A stretch of DNA of 9,079 nt from RGIG8775 sp045660295 (GTDB lineage: Bacteria; Bacillota; Clostridia; Oscillospirales; CAG-272). Position 1 is the first letter of the stretch. Each line of letters starts with the position of its first letter. The translations under genes and the position numbers were made by a program. The notes beneath the pieces were generated by a model that saw nothing but the letters and a program-made list of their open reading frames with translations, was not told the origin of the DNA and did no database searches. Shown in pieces: positions 6,561 to 9,079 of this stretch. The stretch lies in assembly GCA_045660295.1 (NCBI GenBank), contig JAZRDN010000039.1, forward strand, positions 1-9,079. Reading direction: 5' to 3'.

Positions 6561-6593
6561 GTTATTATTGCAATAACACCCGTCCCCGTCCAT
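6462..6593 (-). CDS. Possible 43-codon leader ORF upstream of the CorC/HlyC-type gene
   Basis: An ATG at 6593 opens a 43-codon frame ending in TGA at 6462, inside the long leader and 50 nt before the TTG start. The peptide begins MDGDGCYCNNNF and contains SEYKAYLRRLLSRG and a hydrophobic stretch VFLCFF (34-39). It has three Cys. Its best SD, AAGGAG (6610-6615), is 16 nt from the ATG, which is too far for efficient initiation. It resembles no protein I know. Translation through it would melt the SD-sequestering stem, so it could be a regulatory leader peptide; chance is the other reading. Confidence 0.25.
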   Translation of the reverse strand: MDGDGCYCNNNFSMINEYSEYKAYLRRLLSRGHVFLCFFTLRT

Positions 6594-6632
6594 AAATAAA
6601 CTGTTTTTTCTCCTTGTTGTTTTTTCTAATAT

Positions 6633-6661
6633 ATGTTACCACACTTTTCTTTTTTTGTCAA
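6633..6661 (-). promoter_or_regulatory. Promoter of the CorC/HlyC-type gene
   Basis: On the minus strand TTGACA (6656-6661) is followed after 17 bp by TAACAT (6633-6638), with TGG just before the -10 giving an extended -10 element. The start would be near 6626, leaving about 215 nt of leader. Confidence 0.8.
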
Positions 6662-6788
6662 GGGTATATATTATTTTCTTCAAAAAGGTTGTCATTGGCA
6701 AATAACTTAGTAAAAACGACTAACTTTCGAGACCGATAATTATGAAACATATCTACAACATAACAGTGAAAAATTCATATATTGTTTG
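6662..6788. other. AT-rich spacer between divergent promoters
   Basis: This stretch between the two outward-facing promoters contains no ORF with an SD and no hairpin of note. It holds AAAAACGAC (6712-6720) and GACCGATAA (6731-6739). Both 9-mers recur upstream of the ABC transporter promoter (8032-8040 and 8017-8025). Otherwise I see nothing in it. Confidence 0.5.
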
Positions 6789-6817
6789 TTGACAATCTCA
6801 AAGCTCCGGTGTATAAT
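6789..6817 (+). promoter_or_regulatory. Promoter of the Gly-rich membrane protein gene (sigma-A consensus)
   Basis: TTGACA (6789-6794), a 17-bp spacer and TATAAT (6812-6817) match the housekeeping consensus perfectly. Transcription would start near 6824, 26 nt before the ATG, so the leader contains little beyond the SD. Confidence 0.94.
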
Positions 6818-6849
6818 ATTGTAAAACTATTGAAACGGAGGAACAGATT

Positions 6850-7857
6850 ATGCCCGGACCAGGTGGTGGATCAAGAGGTGGAGGCTTTGGCGGAGGCTCT
6901 CGCGGAGGCGGCTTTGGCGGTGGCTTCGGAGGCGGTGGCTTCGGAGGTGGCTTCGGCGGAGGTCATTTCGGCGGACCTCGCGGACCTTACAGACCGCACA
7001 GACCATTTTATCATGGCGGTTGGCATCACAGACATTATTACGGAGGCGGCGGTTGTCTCGGCGGTCTCATCGGAATGTTTATGATACCGATAATCATGCT
7101 GCTTTTCTGCGGAATTTTTCTGTTTGCATTTATAGGTGAGTCGGTATCCAACGTCTCAAACGGCGGTCAGGTAGTATATGACGAGGCGACCTTTCAGAAC
7201 TACGCCAACACGCAATATGCGGCTGCTTTTGGGGACTCAAGCGCCTATGAGGACAACCTGTTATTGGTATTCCTCACCAACGAGGAGGCTGACGGATATT
7301 ACACCATAGCCTGGATCGGTGACAACGTCAAATCCGAAATAAGCAATATGTTTGGTGACGAGACCTCAAAATACGGCACAGCGGTTCTTGGCAACATCAA
7401 CAGCGAATACTACGCTTACTCGCTCGACTCAAATCTTGCGGCAGTGGTTGACAGTATGGCGGCACACATCGCGCGCCTCGGGCTTGAAAGCTCGTTCCGC
7501 ACTCAAAGCGACCGTTCGGCAACGCCCGAATCGCGCTTGATAAATTACACCGCGCATCCCATATCGGGTCAAACTGTTGAAACGTCGATAGATAGCTTTA
7601 CCGAGCAGACCGACATCCCTCTCGTGATCGTTGTCGAGGATATGGAGGTCGTATTCGGCAAGACGGTATCGAGCACCGATTGGAGCGGACTTATCATAAC
7701 GCTTATTTTGGCTGCGGTTGCTATCTTCCTTATAGTCAAGGCGGTAAAGGAACTTGGAAGCAAGGGTAAGGGCGGCAATAATCAGTCTGGCAACAACAGC
7801 GGCGGAAACGACAGCAACAACGGCGGCGGTTATTACAACAGTTACGAGTACAAATAA
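6850..7857 (+). CDS. Gly-rich two-pass membrane protein with extracytoplasmic domain (weakly TPM-like)
   Basis: The 335-residue protein starts with about 45 residues of repeated G-G-x-F-G-G-G units, then a His/Arg/Tyr-rich patch (46-64). A hydrophobic helix (about 72-96) leads to a domain of about 180 residues and a second helix (about 279-297). The tail is Lys/Gly then Asn/Gly/Ser-rich. Basic residues flank both helices on the terminal sides, so both ends should be cytosolic and the middle domain outside. That domain has NLLLVFLTNEEADGYYTIAW (136-155), reminiscent of the start of TPM (DUF477) domains, which also often sit beside Gly-rich segments. The match is by eye and weak; function is unknown. 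GGAGG (6837-6841) is 8 nt before ATG. It is monocistronic, between a consensus promoter and a terminator hairpin. Confidence 0.85.
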   Translation: MPGPGGGSRGGGFGGGSRGGGFGGGFGGGGFGGGFGGGHFGGPRGPYRPHRPFYHGGWHHRHYYGGGGCLGGLIGMFMIPIIMLLFCGIFLFAFIGESVSNVSNGGQVVYDEATFQNYANTQYAAAFGDSSAYEDNLLLVFLTNEEADGYYTIAWIGDNVKSEISNMFGDETSKYGTAVLGNINSEYYAYSLDSNLAAVVDSMAAHIARLGLESSFRTQSDRSATPESRLINYTAHPISGQTVETSIDSFTEQTDIPLVIVVEDMEVVFGKTVSSTDWSGLIITLILAAVAIFLIVKAVKELGSKGKGGNNQSGNNSGGNDSNNGGGYYNSYEYK

Positions 7858-7867
7858 AATTAAAATT

Positions 7868-7901
7868 GGGACTGTCTCACTAAGAATACAGTCCCTTTCC
7901 T
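7868..7901 (+). terminator. Terminator after the Gly-rich membrane protein gene
   Basis: GGGACTGT (7868-7875) pairs with ACAGTCCC (7888-7895) around a 12-nt loop and is followed by TTTCCTT, a moderate U tract, 11 nt after the stop codon. Confidence 0.7.
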
Positions 7902-7974
7902 TATGCTATATTAGCTAAATTATTGTTTACCGCACAAAATCAAATAGAGGCTGTACTCTTAATGAGACAGCCCC
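7868..7974. repeat. 107-bp inverted-repeat element, MITE-like, doubling as terminators
   Basis: Two 28-bp arms, 7868-7895 and 7947-7974, are inverted copies of each other with 23 of 28 identical bases; all five differences are transitions. The outer ends read GGGACTGTCTCA on the left and, on the opposite strand, GGGGCTGTCTCA on the right, resembling insertion-sequence ends. The 51 bp between holds no ORF. Each arm is also a palindrome. No target-site duplication is evident. It could be a transposon-derived miniature element or a duplicated terminator. Confidence 0.55.
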
Positions 7975-7980
7975 GTTTTT
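7949..7980 (+). terminator. Second terminator hairpin upstream of the ABC operon
   Basis: GGCTGT (7949-7954) pairs with ACAGCC (7967-7972). Past a bulged A7955, CTC (7956-7958) pairs with GAG (7964-7966) over loop TTAAT. After CCG come five T residues (7976-7980). It insulates the ABC operon from upstream transcription. Confidence 0.7.
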
Positions 7981-8014
7981 ATGTCATCGGTATAATTAAT
8001 TCTTAACAAAGGCT

Positions 8015-8043
8015 ACGACCGATAACACACGAAAAACGACCGA
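8015..8043. promoter_or_regulatory. Pair of 8-bp direct repeats, candidate activator site
   Basis: ACGACCGA occurs at 8015-8022 and 8036-8043, exactly 21 bp apart, so both copies face the same side of the helix two turns apart. They lie about 50-75 bp upstream of the likely start of the ABC operon transcript. The regulator is not in the window. Confidence 0.4.
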
Positions 8044-8076
8044 ATAGTAAAAAAGCAACATTTCTCGGTTTTTATT

Positions 8077-8085
8077 TGCTATAAT
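8077..8085 (+). promoter_or_regulatory. Promoter of the ABC transporter operon (extended -10)
   Basis: TGC-TATAAT gives a perfect -10 (8080-8085) with an extended TGn element. At the proper distance upstream there is no good -35 (AACATT at 8057-8062), which suggests either extended -10 dependence or activation. Confidence 0.75.
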
Positions 8086-8121
8086 GTTATCCGTAAGCAA
8101 AATGAAATGGAGGATACACAA

Positions 8122-8850
8122 ATGCAAGCAATTAAAACGACCGAGCTTTTCAAGCGGTACAAAAATATAATTGCCGTAGACAAGCTCAATTTGGAAATCA
8201 GGCAGGGGGAATTATTTTCTCTGCTCGGCGTAAACGGCGCGGGAAAAACCACCGCGATAAAAATGCTTTCATGCCTGACAAAGCCTACGAACGGAGATGC
8301 CGTTGTAGGCGGTTACAGCATCACGAAGGAATCAAAACAAGTAAAGCGGATGATTGGCGTATCTCCCCAAGAAACTGCCGTTGCTCCTAATCTTTCCGTA
8401 AAGGAGAACCTTGAACTGATATGTGGTATTCATGGCTTCTCCAAGGAAAAAACTCAGGCGAAGATTACAGAGCTTTCCGAGAGATTCGGTTTGGATACCG
8501 TTTTGCAAAGAAAGGCAAGCAAACTGTCGGGCGGTTACGGGCGCCGTGTCAGCATCGCAATGGCTCTGATCAGCGAGCCTCAAATTCTATTTTTGGACGA
8601 ACCTACTCTTGGACTTGACGTTATAGCAAGGCACGAGCTTTGGGAAACTATTCGAGCTTTGAAAGGCAACGTAACGATTATTCTAACAACGCATTATATG
8701 GAAGAAGCCGAAGCACTCTCCGACCGCATAGGTATTATGAAAAACGGTAAACTTCTTGCGGTAGGCACTGTGGAGGAACTTAATAAGAGAGCCGGAACAA
8801 AAGATTTTGAGGCGACGTTCGTTTCTATCGTAAAGGAGGGTGTGGTATGA
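8122..8850 (+). CDS. ABC transporter ATP-binding protein (ABC-2 exporter type)
   Basis: This ATPase subunit would energise the permease encoded next. With the ATG at 8122 it is 242 residues long. Walker A is GVNGAGKTT (36-44) and the Q-loop Gln is Gln83 in VSPQE. The signature is LSGGY (135-139), with Tyr where Gln or Met is usual. Walker B is ILFLDE (155-160) with catalytic Glu160, then D-loop GLD (164-166) and H-loop His191. All catalytic elements are present. The upstream ATG at 8107 is rejected because it overlaps the SD GGAGG (8109-8113), which is 8 nt from ATG 8122. The stop overlaps the permease start by 4 nt (ATGA). The substrate is unknown; relatives export drugs, peptides or lipids. 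Confidence 0.93.
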   Translation: MQAIKTTELFKRYKNIIAVDKLNLEIRQGELFSLLGVNGAGKTTAIKMLSCLTKPTNGDAVVGGYSITKESKQVKRMIGVSPQETAVAPNLSVKENLELICGIHGFSKEKTQAKITELSERFGLDTVLQRKASKLSGGYGRRVSIAMALISEPQILFLDEPTLGLDVIARHELWETIRALKGNVTIILTTHYMEEAEALSDRIGIMKNGKLLAVGTVEELNKRAGTKDFEATFVSIVKEGVV

Positions 8851-9079
8851 GAATGATGACCTTTGCCAAAAGATGTATGAAAGAGATCTTACGCGATCCG
8901 ATTAACCTCGGATTCGGCTTGGGATTTCCGTTGGTATTGCTATTGCTTCTCAGTGCTTTGCAGGCAAATATTCCCGTGAGCTTGTTTGAGATCGATACAT
9001 TGACTCCCGGTATTACCGTGTTTGGATTGTCGTTTATGACGTTGTTTTCGGCAACGTTGGTTGCCAAAGACCGTGAAAG
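8847..9079 (+). CDS. ABC-2 type transporter permease, 3' end cut by window
   Basis: The first 77 codons are present. The frame starts at the ATG overlapping the ATPase stop (ATGA), with AAAGGAGG (8832-8839) 7 nt upstream. The N-terminus FAKRCMKEILRDPINLGFGL (6-25) leads into a first membrane helix (about 21-40). A segment then includes TPGITVFGLSFMTLFSATLV (53-72) followed by KDRE (74-77). That layout, K-E-x-x-R-D-P, then P-G-I, then a helix ending in D-R-E, is characteristic of ABC-2 type exporters. The tight overlap indicates translational coupling with the ATPase. Confidence 0.88.
   Translation, partial: MRMMTFAKRCMKEILRDPINLGFGLGFPLVLLLLLSALQANIPVSLFEIDTLTPGITVFGLSFMTLFSATLVAKDRE

Noticed and set aside
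6561..6577. Hairpin GTTATT/AATAAC as a terminator
   Set aside because: No T run on either strand; it may be part of the leader fold.
8825..9067. Minus-strand ORF opposite the ABC permease
   Set aside because: It is antisense to a permease frame with an SD, ATGA coupling and family motifs.

Overview
The window looks like chromosomal DNA of a low-to-mid GC Clostridia member, perhaps Oscillospiraceae/Ruminococcaceae-like. This rests on gene order, strong Shine-Dalgarno (SD) sites with about 8-nt spacing, consensus sigma-A promoters, a TTG start and a zinc-type ribosomal protein S18. The taxon is inferred; no marker was compared.

Region 1 (1-1262, plus strand) is the rpsF-ssb-rpsR operon (S6, single-strand DNA-binding protein, S18). 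It is preceded by the 3' part of a hairpin leader that may be the S6:S18 autoregulatory element, and it ends in a perfect intrinsic terminator. Region 2 (1263-2298, plus strand) holds a membrane-anchored alpha/beta hydrolase and a terminator.

Region 3 (2299-6661) reads on the minus strand. From right to left it holds a CorC/HlyC-type (CNNM/DUF21-CBS) membrane protein with its own terminator, then recA from a consensus promoter, then recX overlapping the end of recA by 11 nt, then an unrecognised membrane-anchored protein that converges on the hydrolase. RecA and RecX are the recombinase and its modulator.

Region 4 (6412-6849) is a divergent intergenic region of about 440 bp. It has an outward promoter on each side. 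The leader of about 215 nt on the corC side is the most interesting object in the window. It can form a nearly continuous 24-bp long-range stem that buries the corC SD, it has a second identical copy of that SD near its 5' end, and it contains a 43-codon ORF across the folded core. I read it as a candidate cis-regulatory RNA of unknown class.

Region 5 (6850-7857, plus strand) encodes a Gly-rich two-pass membrane protein with an extracytoplasmic domain that faintly resembles TPM domains. It is followed by a 107-bp inverted-repeat element, MITE-like, whose ends also act as terminator hairpins. Region 6 (8077-9079, plus strand) is an ABC exporter operon: the ATPase is complete and the permease is cut by the window end. 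Its promoter is an extended -10 type with a poor -35 and two direct repeats 21 bp apart upstream.

No tRNA, rRNA, CRISPR array or transposase gene was seen.
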